64,000 bases of DNA from Phascolarctobacterium faecium DSM 14760 (GTDB lineage: Bacteria > Bacillota > Negativicutes > Acidaminococcales > Acidaminococcaceae), in contig NZ_QLTS01000004.1 in NCBI RefSeq assembly GCF_003269275.1, positions 92,802 to 156,801 of the forward strand. The letters are read 5' to 3'. Position numbers and translations under genes: made by a program. A model generated the notes under the pieces. The model saw only the letters and a list, made by a program, of their open reading frames with translations, had not been told where the DNA came from and ran no database searches. This document shows, one piece after another, positions 26,871 to 36,300 of this stretch. Position 1 is the first letter of the stretch; every line of letters begins with the position of its first letter.

Positions 26871-27418
26871 AATTCAGCAGTCCTGTTTACAACATAATTT
26901 CCGTACCAATCGAAAAAATCGAGCCTAATACCTACAACCCCAACTCTGTGGCGCCGCCGGAGCTGAAGCTGCTGTATGACAGCATCAAGGAAGACGGTTA
27001 CACTATGCCCATCGTCTGTTATTATGACAGCGAAAAAGATCTGTATATAATCGTCGACGGTTTTCACCGTTACCGCATTATGCTGGACTATCAGGATATT
27101 TACGAACGGGAAGGCGGCAAACTGCCGGTATCGGTCATCGATAAGCCCATCGACTGCCGGATGGCAAGCACGATCAGGCATAACCGGGCCAGAGGCTCGC
27201 ACGATGTCGACCTGATGAGCAACATCATCAGCGAGCTGCATGAGCTGGGGCGTTCGGATGCCTGGATCTCCAGGCATCTGGGTATGGATAAGGATGAAAT
27301 ACTGCGGTTGAAGCAGATTACCGGACTGACAGCACTCTTTAAAGAAGTAGAGTTCGGCAGAGCCTGGAAAGCGATTGAAAATGACTTGCAGGACGAGTGG
27401 GAAGAAGTTGAGAAATAA
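26867..27418 (+). CDS. IbrB/YbdM-like ParB-N domain protein
   Basis: 183 residues. The ParB/sulfiredoxin-type N-terminal domain covers about 10-110: IEPNTYNPNSVAPPELKLL, then DGYTMPIVCY, IIVDGFHRYRI and TIRHNRARGSHD, the GxHR and NRxRG signature blocks of the family. A small helical segment with a possible helix-turn-helix (WISRHLGMDKDEILRLKQI) follows. It always partners an IbrA-like protein in the cases I know, and here shares the ATGA overlap. Role is presumably nucleotide binding or DNA-linked regulation; unproven. Confidence 0.85.
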   Translation: MKFSSPVYNIISVPIEKIEPNTYNPNSVAPPELKLLYDSIKEDGYTMPIVCYYDSEKDLYIIVDGFHRYRIMLDYQDIYEREGGKLPVSVIDKPIDCRMASTIRHNRARGSHDVDLMSNIISELHELGRSDAWISRHLGMDKDEILRLKQITGLTALFKEVEFGRAWKAIENDLQDEWEEVEK

Positions 27419-27447
27419 GTAGCAGCATGGTGTTTCAATATTTAACG

Positions 27448-27482
27448 AAAAACAGACATTCAGAATGAATGTCTGTTTTTTT
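27448..27482 (+). terminator. intrinsic terminator after the ibrAB-like pair
   Basis: 15-bp stem 27448-27462/27466-27480 around a GAA loop with a T7 tail; its A-run also permits use from the minus strand. Confidence 0.92.
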
Positions 27483-27560
27483 ATGCATGGATTTATAACG
27501 TTGTCTAAAAATATACTTACTATGAAACAGAGCGAGAACGGGCAGCAGGAAGTAAGACGC

Positions 27561-27989
27561 TCAAAGCGTTCCGTCTAAAATTTTCTGCGCTAACAGCTGA
27601 CGTTCCGATTCGCAAATATCGACCTTACCTGTTTCGATCGCTTTTTTATAAAAATCGCATTTGTAATTTATTGTTGCAAGTATTTTCTGCATTTGTGCTA
27701 TTTGTTCTTCTACGATAGCTTTGCGCTCTAAAAATAATTCATAACGCTGCGGTACCGTCGGCATACCTTCGATACACCATTCTATATATTGTTTTATTTC
27801 CTTCAAAGGCATACCGGTAGATTTTAAACATTCGATGGTATTAAGAAAAATCAAATCGCGATGGGTAAAGATGCGCTGGCCGTTCGGTTTGCGCTGTACG
27901 AAGGGAAGCAGTCCTTCATTATCATAATAACGCAGGGTATGGATAGAAACATTCATTATTTTGGATAATTCGCCGATAGTATAATTCAT
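27561..27989 (-). CDS. MerR-family regulator, AdhR/NmlR type
   Basis: 142 residues. The N-terminal winged helix-turn-helix (YTIGELSKIMNVSIHTLRYY, then GLLPFVQR) is classic MerR. Cys54 in IECLKSTGMPLKEI is in the position of the redox or aldehyde-reactive cysteine of B. subtilis AdhR and NmlR; three more cysteines lie further on (about 67, 110 and 124) but there is no SoxR iron-sulfur pattern. Coiled-coil dimer helix near 80-110. It is divergent from the five-gene operon at 28174-32452, whose promoter has the diagnostic 19-bp spacer with a palindrome. It probably activates that operon after modification by an electrophile. Confidence 0.9.
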   Translation of the reverse strand: MNYTIGELSKIMNVSIHTLRYYDNEGLLPFVQRKPNGQRIFTHRDLIFLNTIECLKSTGMPLKEIKQYIEWCIEGMPTVPQRYELFLERKAIVEEQIAQMQKILATINYKCDFYKKAIETGKVDICESERQLLAQKILDGTL

Positions 27990-28070
27990 GATTTACCTCC
28001 TTAAAAGAGCCGTGATAAAGCAAACAAGCCAACAGAGTTTTATTTTACAAATAGTTCACAAACAACACCC

Positions 28071-28101
28071 TTGACCTCGAGCTAGCTCGAGGATTTATGC
28101 T
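28071..28101 (+). promoter_or_regulatory. MerR-type promoter/operator of the cupin-hydrolase operon
   Basis: TTGACC (28071-28076), 19-bp spacer, TATGCT (28096-28101). The spacer holds the perfect 18-bp palindrome CCTCGAGCTAGCTCGAGG (28075-28092). Over-long spacer plus central dyad is the MerR activation architecture: the regulator untwists DNA to align -35 and -10. Confidence 0.92.
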
Positions 28102-28173
28102 GATTATAACAAATGAAAACAAAAAAGTAAATTGCTTTATCAGGTTTAGACAAAAATAAAAAGAGGTGAAGAA

Positions 28174-28656
28174 ATGTTAAAAAGCAAAACTAAAAAAATC
28201 ATGGCAGCGGCTGCCGGGATGCTGCTGCTGTGCAGTGTCGCCGCTGCGGAAACCGCCGGGCTGCAGACAGTTACGAAAGCCGGCAGTAATGCGACGGTGC
28301 AGGCGAACCCTAAAAATTTTACAGGCACAGCCTGGGCCACCAGTCTGTTCAGTGCCCACAGCCCTTCGAAAACTTACGCTGCAGTAGCAAGCTTTACCCC
28401 CGGAGCAAGAACTAACTGGCATATCCATTCTACAGGTCAGTCGCTGATCGTCACAGAAGGTTTTGGATATACGCAGGAATGGGGCAGGGAAATAGTTGCC
28501 CTGTACCCGGGCGATGTTGTCTGGTGTCCGCCGGGCGTCAAGCATTGGCACGGAGCTTCTTCCAATACATCGATGTCGCATATTGCGGTATCTGAAGTCA
28601 GTGACGAAGGCGTTACCTGGCTGGAAACGGTAACTGACAGGCAGTATCCTAAATAA
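28174..28656 (+). CDS. exported cupin-domain protein
   Basis: 160 residues with a signal peptide (cut near VAAAETAG). Single cupin barrel: metal-site motif [15 protein letters not shown] near 88-102 supplies two His, and [16 protein letters not shown] near 111-126 the last His. This is the QdoI/YhhW-like small cupin shape often listed next to carboxymuconolactone decarboxylases. It probably binds a divalent metal in the periplasm; the reaction is unknown. First gene of the MerR-controlled operon, RBS GAGGTGA four nt before ATG, and 14 bp from the next gene. Confidence 0.87.
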   Translation: MLKSKTKKIMAAAAGMLLLCSVAAAETAGLQTVTKAGSNATVQANPKNFTGTAWATSLFSAHSPSKTYAAVASFTPGARTNWHIHSTGQSLIVTEGFGYTQEWGREIVALYPGDVVWCPPGVKHWHGASSNTSMSHIAVSEVSDEGVTWLETVTDRQYPK

Positions 28657-28670
28657 AATGAGGTGAGGAA

Positions 28671-29381
28671 ATGTTAAAAAAAAGTTTATTATTATTGACT
28701 TTGGCAGTGTGTATGGCAGGTTTTAACGGCAATAGTGAAGCAGCTGCTGCAAAAGCGCTGACTGCTAAGCAGGCCAGTATCGTTACTGTAGCTGCCTTTA
28801 CCGCCCAGGGCGACCTGCCTAATCTAAAAACGGCGCTCAACGAGGCTCTGGACAATGGAATGACTGTCAATGAAGTGAAAGAGGTTTTAGTACAAATGTA
28901 TGCCTATTGCGGTTTTCCGCGCAGTTTGAACGGCATCAATACTTTGATCGCTGTTTTAGATGAACGTAAGGCTGCCGGTATCGTCGATGAAATCGGCCGT
29001 GACGCAACACCGGTAGATCCTAAACGTGACCGCTATGCTATTGGTGAAAAAACTCAAACCGAATTGGTAGGCCGCCCCGTGGCAGGCAGAACCTATGATT
29101 TTGCTCCGGTGATCGGCGTCTTTCTGAAAGAACATCTATTTGGCGATATTTTTGAACGTGATATTTTGAACCGCCAGGAAAGAGAACTGGCAACAGTCGG
29201 CGCGCTGGCAGGCATCGGTAATGTCAATGCCCAGCTGACTTCGCATATGCGCGTCAGTATGAATACTGGCATAAGCGCAGAGCAGCTGCAGGAAACAGTA
29301 AGGCTGCTGGATAAAAAAGCGGGCCCTGCAACAGGCAGCAATGCACAGCGGGTTTTGGACAGTTTATTACTGCAAAAATAA
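28671..29381 (+). CDS. exported carboxymuconolactone-decarboxylase-like protein (two CMD domains)
   Basis: 236 residues with a signal peptide (cut near SEAAAA). Two CMD/AhpD-like domains: first about 35-105 ([21 protein letters not shown]), second about 140-230 ([23 protein letters not shown]). The AhpD CxxC peroxidase motif is absent, so peroxidase activity is doubtful. In B. subtilis the AdhR regulon includes the CMD-family gene yraC, which fits the AdhR-type regulator here. RBS and first codons (GAGGTGAGGAAATGTTAAAA) nearly repeat those of the preceding cupin gene, suggesting a duplicated translation start region. Periplasmic location is inferred. Confidence 0.87.
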   Translation: MLKKSLLLLTLAVCMAGFNGNSEAAAAKALTAKQASIVTVAAFTAQGDLPNLKTALNEALDNGMTVNEVKEVLVQMYAYCGFPRSLNGINTLIAVLDERKAAGIVDEIGRDATPVDPKRDRYAIGEKTQTELVGRPVAGRTYDFAPVIGVFLKEHLFGDIFERDILNRQERELATVGALAGIGNVNAQLTSHMRVSMNTGISAEQLQETVRLLDKKAGPATGSNAQRVLDSLLLQK

Positions 29382-29402
29382 AGAAAGAAGGAACAGGTTA
29401 TT

Positions 29403-30467
29403 ATGAAATTTACTAAAAAATTACTATTATCTGGTTTGGTGTTAGCGCTAGGCATTGGCTTCAGCGGGGCAGCTTCTGCAGAAGAAAGCAATAAATACGG
29501 TTTGGTCTATCAGGGCGCGATAACTAAAAACGTGGCCGGACAGGTAAATATTCATCCGGTAAAGTATAAGCTGCACGGCTTAAAAATTGCCGCTAATGTG
29601 TACACTCCGGCAGATTACAGCAGCGATAAAAAATATGCCGCGATAGTAGTAGCGCATCCCAATGGCGGGGTAAAAGAACAGGTAGCGGGGCTTTATGCTC
29701 AGCGTTTAGCCGAGCTCGGTTACGTTACGATCACTGCCGATGCTGCCTATCAGGGAGCAAGTGGCGGCACGCCCCGTAATATAGATAAACCCTATTTTCG
29801 GACAGAGGATATTCATGGTATGGCAGATTTTATCTCCGCATATGCCGGGGTAGATAAAGACCGTCTGGGAGTTTTAGGCATCTGCGGCGGAGGCGGTTAT
29901 ACTTTGAATGCAGCCAAATCAGACAAACGCTTTAAAGCAGTTGCGACCTTAAGTATGTTCAATTCCGGACAGGTAAGAAGGAACGGCTATATGAACAGCC
30001 AGCTGGATACAGTTCAGGAACGTCTGCAGCTGGCTTCTGACGCGCGGGCAGAAGAAATCGCCACCGGTAAAATTGCTTATTCAGGCACAGTTGATTTTGA
30101 CGCGCTGACGGAAGAAAGCATCAATAAAATAACTAATGACCTTTATCGTGAAGGGATGATGTATTATGGCAAAACTCACAGACATCCCAATTCTACCTTT
30201 GCTTATACAACCAGCAGTTTAATGGAACTGATGTCGTGGGATGCGGCCGATAATATCGAGCTGATTGACCAGCCGCTGCTGATGATGGCCGGCAGCAAAG
30301 CAGATTCGCTGTATATGTCGCAGGAAGCCTTCCAGAAAGCAACCGGCACCCAGGACAAAGAACTGTTTTTAGTAGACGGAGCGACCCATATCCAAACTTA
30401 TTATCAGCCGCAGTATGTAAATCAGTTTGTTGCCAAATTACAGGATTTTTACGGCGCACATCTGTAA
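29403..30467 (+). CDS. exported alpha/beta hydrolase (dienelactone-hydrolase-like)
   Basis: 354 residues with a signal peptide (cut near ASAEE). Alpha/beta hydrolase fold: AAIVVAHPNGGVKEQ near 72-86 (oxyanion region), nucleophile elbow GICGGGGYTLN near 159-169 with Cys instead of Ser, as in dienelactone hydrolases and YcjY-like enzymes, and DGATHIQTYYQ near 324 for the catalytic His. An acid near DxPLLMMAGSKAD completes the triad. It probably opens a lactone or ester in the periplasm; substrate unknown. Third gene of the MerR operon, 21 bp behind the CMD gene. Confidence 0.85.
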   Translation: MKFTKKLLLSGLVLALGIGFSGAASAEESNKYGLVYQGAITKNVAGQVNIHPVKYKLHGLKIAANVYTPADYSSDKKYAAIVVAHPNGGVKEQVAGLYAQRLAELGYVTITADAAYQGASGGTPRNIDKPYFRTEDIHGMADFISAYAGVDKDRLGVLGICGGGGYTLNAAKSDKRFKAVATLSMFNSGQVRRNGYMNSQLDTVQERLQLASDARAEEIATGKIAYSGTVDFDALTEESINKITNDLYREGMMYYGKTHRHPNSTFAYTTSSLMELMSWDAADNIELIDQPLLMMAGSKADSLYMSQEAFQKATGTQDKELFLVDGATHIQTYYQPQYVNQFVAKLQDFYGAHL

Positions 30468-30528
30468 CCAGCAGCATTCAGCAGTAAAATAAATTGTATC
30501 AGCATGTTGAAGAAAGGAGTTTTTGTAT

Positions 30529-31359
30529 ATGCAGGACGTAATACTTTTAACTGGTGCCGGACAAATTGGCCTGGCGATCGCCAGAAGAATGGGTCATGGT
30601 AAAAAAATTGTAGTTAGTGATAAAAATATAAACAACGCCCAAACCGTAACTAAAATAATGGCTGAGGCCGGATTTGACGCTGTAGCGGTAGAAGCGGATA
30701 TTTCCTCGCGCAAATCAATTTTAAATATGATAGCTGCAGCGCAGAAATATGGTGAGATCGCAATGCTTATCAATGCTGCCGGGGTTTCACCCAGTCAGGC
30801 CTCTGTCGAAACTATTTTAAAAGTGGATCTATACGGTACAGCAGTTTTGTTGGAAGAAGTAGGAAAAGTGATCAAAGCTGGTGGTACTGGTGTTACGATA
30901 TCCAGCCAGTCTGGGCACAGAATGGCTGCCTTAGGTGCGGAAACAGACGAACAGCTTGCTGTTACACCGGCAGAAGAACTGCTGCAGCTGGAAGTATTAA
31001 AGCCGGCCAATATCAAAGACACACTGCATGCGTATCAAATGGCTAAACGCTGTAATGTAAAACGTGTAATGGCAGAAGCTATCAAATGGGGCGTAAAAGG
31101 TGCGCGTATAAACTCTATCTCGCCCGGCATTATCGTAACGCCGCTTGCGCTTGATGAATTTAACGGCCCCAGAGGAGAGTTTTATAAAAATATGTTTGCA
31201 AAATGCCCGGCAGGCCGCCCCGGAACGGCGGATGAAGTTGCCAACGTAGCCGAATTGCTGCTGAGCCAGCAGGGAGCATTTATCACCGGTGCAGATTTTT
31301 TGATTGATGGCGGCGCAACAGCAGCTTATTTCTATGGACCGTTAAAACCAGATAAGTGA
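30529..31359 (+). CDS. short-chain dehydrogenase/reductase
   Basis: About 276 residues, no signal peptide, so cytoplasmic. Rossmann motif TGAGQIGLAIA at the N-terminus, VEADISS, INAAGVS (NAG block), catalytic Ser in ISSQSG and YQMAK active-site Tyr-Lys, then the SPGIIVTPLA region and C-terminal DGGATA. It would reduce a carbonyl, or oxidise an alcohol, with NAD(P)H. ATG 30529 is preferred over TTG 30523 because AGGAG (30515-30519) is 9 nt upstream. It is the only operon member without a signal peptide, suggesting the pathway crosses the inner membrane. The 61-bp gap before it holds no clear terminator. Confidence 0.87.
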   Translation: MQDVILLTGAGQIGLAIARRMGHGKKIVVSDKNINNAQTVTKIMAEAGFDAVAVEADISSRKSILNMIAAAQKYGEIAMLINAAGVSPSQASVETILKVDLYGTAVLLEEVGKVIKAGGTGVTISSQSGHRMAALGAETDEQLAVTPAEELLQLEVLKPANIKDTLHAYQMAKRCNVKRVMAEAIKWGVKGARINSISPGIIVTPLALDEFNGPRGEFYKNMFAKCPAGRPGTADEVANVAELLLSQQGAFITGADFLIDGGATAAYFYGPLKPDK

Positions 31360-31369
31360 GGTGAGAGAG

Positions 31370-32452
31370 GTGCTTAAAGCAAAAGCGGCTAAAGTTTTAG
31401 CGCTGATGGTATTGACGTTTGCCGCAGCAACATCAGTTCAGGCCTTTGAAAAACCAGTTTTAATAGCCGAGCAGGGCAGTTTTGCCGCCGGCGGCACGGT
31501 AGTAAGATCTGACGGAAGTTTTAATTACAGGGTTCCGAGCGATCAGTCCGGCCAGTCGCTGCACGGAGATCACGCATATGTTTTTTATCAAAAGCCGGCT
31601 AAAGCTCATAAATATCCGTTAGTTTTTCTGCATGGTGCCGGGCAATCGGCTAAAACCTGGGAAACTACCCCTGATGGCAGAGATGGGTTTCAAAATATTT
31701 TTTTAGGCAAAGGCTACAGCACCTATCTTATTGATCAGCCTCGCCGCGGTAGAGCGGGGCAGTCAACGGCGGCAGAAAATATCAGTGCCGCCACCTATGA
31801 CCAGTTATGGTTCAGCAATTTCAGGTTGGGGAACTGGCCCGATTTTTTTGAGGGAGTACAGTTTTCAAAAAATCAGGAAGCGTTAAATCAGTTTTTCAGA
31901 CAAATGACTCCCAATACGGGTGCATTTGATGAAAATATTATCAGTGCTGCTGTAGCTGCAGTATTTGATAAATCTGGACCGGGAATTTTAGTTACCCATT
32001 CACAGGGGGGCGGTCCGGGCTGGCTGGCAGCTATAAAAAATCCTGAAATCCGTGCGGTCGTTGCCTATGAACCGGGCAGCGGGTTTATTTTTCCCGCAGG
32101 AGAGGTACCTGAACCGCTGGAAACCACAAGTCCTTTCGGAGCTTTAGCGGGAAGGGAAATAGCGTTAGAAGATTTTCAGAAGCTGACTAAAATACCAATA
32201 GTCATCTATTATGGTGATAACATTCCTGCTGTGCCTACAGCGGAATGGAACAAGGATAATTGGCGCGTGCGCTTACAGATGGCTCGCTTATTTGCAGATG
32301 CTGTCAACCGTCACGGCGGCGACGCTGCCGTGGTTCATTTACCGGAAATAGGAATAAAAGGCAACACGCATTTTCCGTTTTCGGATATGAATAATCAGGA
32401 AATAGCAGTGTTACTGGAAAAGTGGCTGCATGAAAAAAAACTGGATATTTAA
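31370..32452 (+). CDS. exported alpha/beta hydrolase
   Basis: About 360 residues with a signal peptide (MLKAKAAKVLALMVLTFAAA, cut near VQAFE). Hydrolase landmarks: VFLHGAGQSAKTW (oxyanion loop), YLIDQPRRGRAG, nucleophile elbow THSQGGGPG with Ser, and KGNTHFPFSD with the catalytic His near the end. The fold resembles esterase/haloperoxidase-like enzymes. Start GTG 31370 is preferred over GTG 31361 because GAGGTGA then lies at the same distance as in the operon's first two genes. Last gene of the MerR operon; the terminator follows directly. Confidence 0.85.
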   Translation: MLKAKAAKVLALMVLTFAAATSVQAFEKPVLIAEQGSFAAGGTVVRSDGSFNYRVPSDQSGQSLHGDHAYVFYQKPAKAHKYPLVFLHGAGQSAKTWETTPDGRDGFQNIFLGKGYSTYLIDQPRRGRAGQSTAAENISAATYDQLWFSNFRLGNWPDFFEGVQFSKNQEALNQFFRQMTPNTGAFDENIISAAVAAVFDKSGPGILVTHSQGGGPGWLAAIKNPEIRAVVAYEPGSGFIFPAGEVPEPLETTSPFGALAGREIALEDFQKLTKIPIVIYYGDNIPAVPTAEWNKDNWRVRLQMARLFADAVNRHGGDAAVVHLPEIGIKGNTHFPFSDMNNQEIAVLLEKWLHEKKLDI

Positions 32453-32460
32453 AGTTAGCT

Positions 32461-32497
32461 AAAACACGCACAAATAAATTGTGCGTGTTTTATTTTT
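32461..32497 (+). terminator. intrinsic terminator of the MerR-controlled operon
   Basis: 13-bp stem AAAACACGCACAA (32461-32473)/TTGTGCGTGTTTT (32479-32491) with a T-rich tail. Confidence 0.92.
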
Positions 32498-32502
32498 GCA
32501 GT

Positions 32503-32528
32503 GCCTGCTTTCAAAGCAGGCGTTTTTA
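32503..32528 (+). terminator. second tandem intrinsic terminator
   Basis: Stem GCCTGCTT (32503-32510)/AAGCAGGC (32514-32521), TCA loop, then GTTTTT. A back-up terminator only 6 bp after the first. Confidence 0.8.
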
Positions 32529-32860
32529 TTATGGTGATAAACTGTTGCAGGCTTGCACAGGCAGCCGCTGCACGTGAAATTTAGGCAATAGTTTTAGGCA
32601 GCTTTTAAAACATGCGGGTAATAATGCCATTATAAAAGCGCAGACGCCGACAGTTTTAAAGCCGCTGGCGTAATGCGCCACAAGACTCGAAAAAGTGATA
32701 CACAGGCAAAAAGTAAGTGTCTTGCGGGGGGGTACAGATGTGCTACAATGTATATAAATATTATTAAAACAAATATTTTTGATGCTGAACAAATAAAAAC
32801 GCTCCTGTTTAAATGTTTTGACCCAAAGTGTGCAAGAGACATAGAAAGTGGAGGTGGAAG
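32529..32860 (+). promoter_or_regulatory. spacer with promoter of the Xre-type gene
   Basis: About 330 bp without a gene. TTGCGG (32722-32727), 16-bp spacer, TACAAT (32744-32749) with TG just before the -10 is a plausible extended promoter, giving a leader of about 105 nt before ATG 32861. Nothing else was recognised. Confidence 0.5.
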
Positions 32861-33262
32861 ATGTACGATGAAAAATGCCTGCTGCGTATCGGCAGCAATA
32901 TCAAGCTGCTGCGCAGTGTTCGTCAGCTTAATCAGCACCAGCTGGCCGAGCGGCTTGGTATCAGCCAGACGCATCTGAGCAATATTGAGCATAATAACGT
33001 GCTGGTGAGCTTGAAGCTGCTGGTACGCAGCGCCAATGTTTTAGGATGTTCGCTCGAAGCACTGCTGGACAGGGCTGCTGCGGTCGAGTGGGCTGGAGCG
33101 CATTGTACAGATGGAGGTGAAGAGGCAGAAAACAAAGGCAAAAGTGAGTGTAAAAGCAGGTGCGGTACTGATGCTGAGGGGCAGGAGCAGTATTCGCTTG
33201 AGGAAGTGCGGCTGCTGCTGAAGCTGCTGCAGATACAGCGAAATATTTGCTCTTACAGATAA
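32861..33262 (+). CDS. Xre-family helix-turn-helix regulator
   Basis: 133 residues. The HTH_3 domain covers about 10-65: IGSNIKLLRSVRQLNQHQLAERLG then ISQTHLSNIEHNNVLVSLKLL, a standard Cro/C1 fold. A low-complexity Cys-, Glu- and Lys-rich linker follows (about 75-110), then a helix EEVRLLLKLLQIQRN. ATG 32861 is chosen because GGAGG (32850-32854) precedes it; the frame is open further upstream but without an RBS. It lies 38 bp before the autotransporter gene, so it is likely co-transcribed and may control it. Confidence 0.82.
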   Translation: MYDEKCLLRIGSNIKLLRSVRQLNQHQLAERLGISQTHLSNIEHNNVLVSLKLLVRSANVLGCSLEALLDRAAAVEWAGAHCTDGGEEAENKGKSECKSRCGTDAEGQEQYSLEEVRLLLKLLQIQRNICSYR

Positions 33263-33300
33263 CTGTTTAAGTAAAAATTGACTGGCAACAAGGGAAAGGG

Positions 33301-36300
33301 ATGGAAACAGTGACAAGAAAAAGGTTAGGGAAAGCGGTGCTTTTGAGTTTATTGCTGATGAATGTCTGTAAAGAGGGCGGTGCTGCAGAGTATAATGCTG
33401 CAATTACAGGCAATGAAACAGATTATGGCAGTATTAAAGAGGTCGATATTGTCAGCGGCGAAGTGAAGTATACCTTTACAGGGGAGAACACAGTTGAGAA
33501 TAAAGGGAGCAACTCTTTTCAACCAATCAAAGTGAGCGGCAAGACCGTGACGGTAGCTATTGGTGACAAGTTGACGCTGACAGGCAAGGGGACTGGCGTG
33601 AGCCCTTTAAATACCGGTAATATTTTGGCGACTGGTTCGACCGGAAGCCTGACTTTTACCGGCGGGACGCTGGATGTGACAGATCTGACAGAATATCCAA
33701 AAAGTAACTATACAATTCATGCCAATAGCGGCGCCAGTATCGTGTTTGACAATGCAGTGACTAATATCGGCGAAGGTAATCTTACACAGTCAAGCATGGG
33801 TATAATGGTTACTGGTGCGGCAAGTAAAGTTATTTTTACTGAAAATGCCGACAGTTTGAAAATCAATTCGGCTACGGGGATTTATGTCAATGGCGGCAGT
33901 TTCAGTTTTGATAATACTGAGGGCAGTGTACTGATCGAAAATAATCCCGAGGATAGAAAGCGGGATACAGGTGGTCCGGGAATCGAGGTAGCTGGCGGCA
34001 GCCTGACGCTGAAAGGCAGGGAAACCGTCATCAAAACTACAGATGCTGATGGCACTGTTGGCGGCGCTGCTGTTTCGGTGACAGAGCGTGATAAAGATAA
34101 TATATTGAATTTTGAGGCGGATAAGACTATTTTAACAGGCGGTGCTTTTGGCATTTATGTTGATGGCAGCCTTGTAAATCCAGCGGACACCATTAAGACG
34201 AATATCAATTTCAGCGGTGAGACCCAGATCACAGCCTATAATAATGATGGTTTAGATGATTATGTTGGTTGTGTTGCTGTATGTGTATATTTTCCTGATG
34301 CTAAAATAAATTTTGCCAAGCAGGCAGTTTTAACGGCGGAGACTAATAATAACACCAAAAATATGGCGGCCGGAGCATGTATTCAAAGCGGTTCATCCTT
34401 GACAGCGCAGCAGGGGTTGCAGGTCAACGTCAAAACCGCAGGTGACTATGGGTATGGACTTTTTGCTTCCGGTAGCGGCAGTCTGATTGATGTAACTGGT
34501 CTGACAGCTGTTGATGTAGTCAGCGGCAGCGGAGAAATCAGAGGCGTGCAGGGCTTTAGCGGCGCTGAAGTGAAGATGAACGGAGCTGTAAAGGTTGCTG
34601 GTAAAAGTGATGGCGGCGCAGTGACAGGACTTTGGAGTTGGAACGGCGGTAAGGTTGAGGTTGCGGAAGATGCCCAGATCAAAGCCGTTTCTGATACCGG
34701 GACTGTCACAGGTATCAACAGCAATAATAATGGCGGGACATCGTCTGATCGTGCTTTGACGCAGATCGGCGGTAATACCGTTATAGAAGTTGCCGGTGCT
34801 GGCAGTGCTGCAGGTATCAGCTGCTTCAGTAACGGCGATGTTGAACTTAAGGGAGCAGCGGCTATAAAAGCGACCAGTACTAAAGGTACGGCTATGGGTA
34901 TCAGTGCTAATACCGGCGGTAAGGTTACAGTAGATAAAGCTGTTACCGTACATGCGCAAAGCGGCAGCGGGTCGGCGTATGGGGTCTATAGTGCAGGTAG
35001 TGCGGAAATCGTTTTTAAAGAAACAGCGCAGATCGTTGCCGAGACTGGTGTAAGTAATGCCAAAGAAACTTATGCTGTCGGTCAAGGCGTAGGTGTTTAT
35101 ACTGCTGGCGGCAAAGTTGACTTTCAAAAAGGACTTATTTTGGATAATAAGGGGCAAAGCTATGCTTTGAGAGCATATAAGAGCGGCGCCAGTATTGCCG
35201 TCAACAGCGAAGGCAGCGGCAGTGTTTATCTGACCGGCAACATCCAAGCTCATACCAGTGGGCTGCTGGATCTAAATCTGCTGACTGACGACTCTTATTA
35301 CGAAGGAGCGGCGGCCATTGTAAGTAACGGACAAATCAATATGAAGCTGCGTAACGGTGCTTTTTGGAAAGTGACAGGCAATAGTGATCTGACCAGGCTC
35401 GACTTCGGTGATAATGCTGTTATTGATATGGAGCAGGCAGCGGGTTACCAAAAATTACAAACCGGGACGCTGAATGGTGACAGAGGTACTTTTGTGCTGG
35501 GAGCCGATATTAGCACGGGGCAAAGCGATACCGTGTCTATCGGCAGCAGTGATGCAAAAGGCACGTATAATATACTGGTCAGCGAAGTCGGCAGAAGGCA
35601 GGGTGACGACTTGCATTTGCTGCTGGTAAATGATGCCAGTGGTGAGCATACTTTTATAGCGAGTGATATTTATAGAGGAGGGATCTATGTTTATAAAACA
35701 GAGATCTCCAATGAAAATGATGGCGGTATCAAGTGGTATCTTGAGAGTCTGCATAATGAAACGACAGAAGATGCCCGCAGCATCCTGCAAACGGCAGACA
35801 GCATGTATTCCAGCTGGGTGTTGAGCAGTGATATGCTGCAGGGCCGGCTGGCCGAGCTGAAGGAAGCACGGTCAGAACATGGCTTATGGGCTCGTATCAA
35901 CAACGGCAAACTGCGTGGCGAAGCCTTTAAAAATAATTATCAGACTTATCAGATCGGTTATGACGCTGCATTTAAAGACAGAGCTGGAGGCAGTATGAAT
36001 GAGTGGCTCGGTGGCGCTGCGTTTGAATATGCCAAGGGAAATATGGGCTATGGCAACGGCAGCGGCGAACAGCAGACAGCTGCTGTAATGCTATATGGCA
36101 GTAAACACAGCCAGTCTGGCGACAGAGTAGATATCGTGCTCAAGCATGGTCAGATGAAAGGCGATATCGATACCTTTGGTATCGCCGCTGACAGACGTGA
36201 TTATAAGTCCAGGGCCACAGCTTTGAGCTTGGAATATGGTAAACGATTACAGCGTGAGCAGGGCGTGTATTTAGAACCACAGGCGCAGCTTATGGTCAGT

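Noticed and set aside
27561..27989. SoxR
   Set aside because: The operator looks similar, but the regulator lacks the four-cysteine cluster of SoxR and has Cys54 of AdhR/NmlR instead.
34393..35253. 286-residue minus-strand ORF inside the autotransporter gene
   Set aside because: It overlaps the conserved repeat passenger entirely and arises from repeat-biased codon use.
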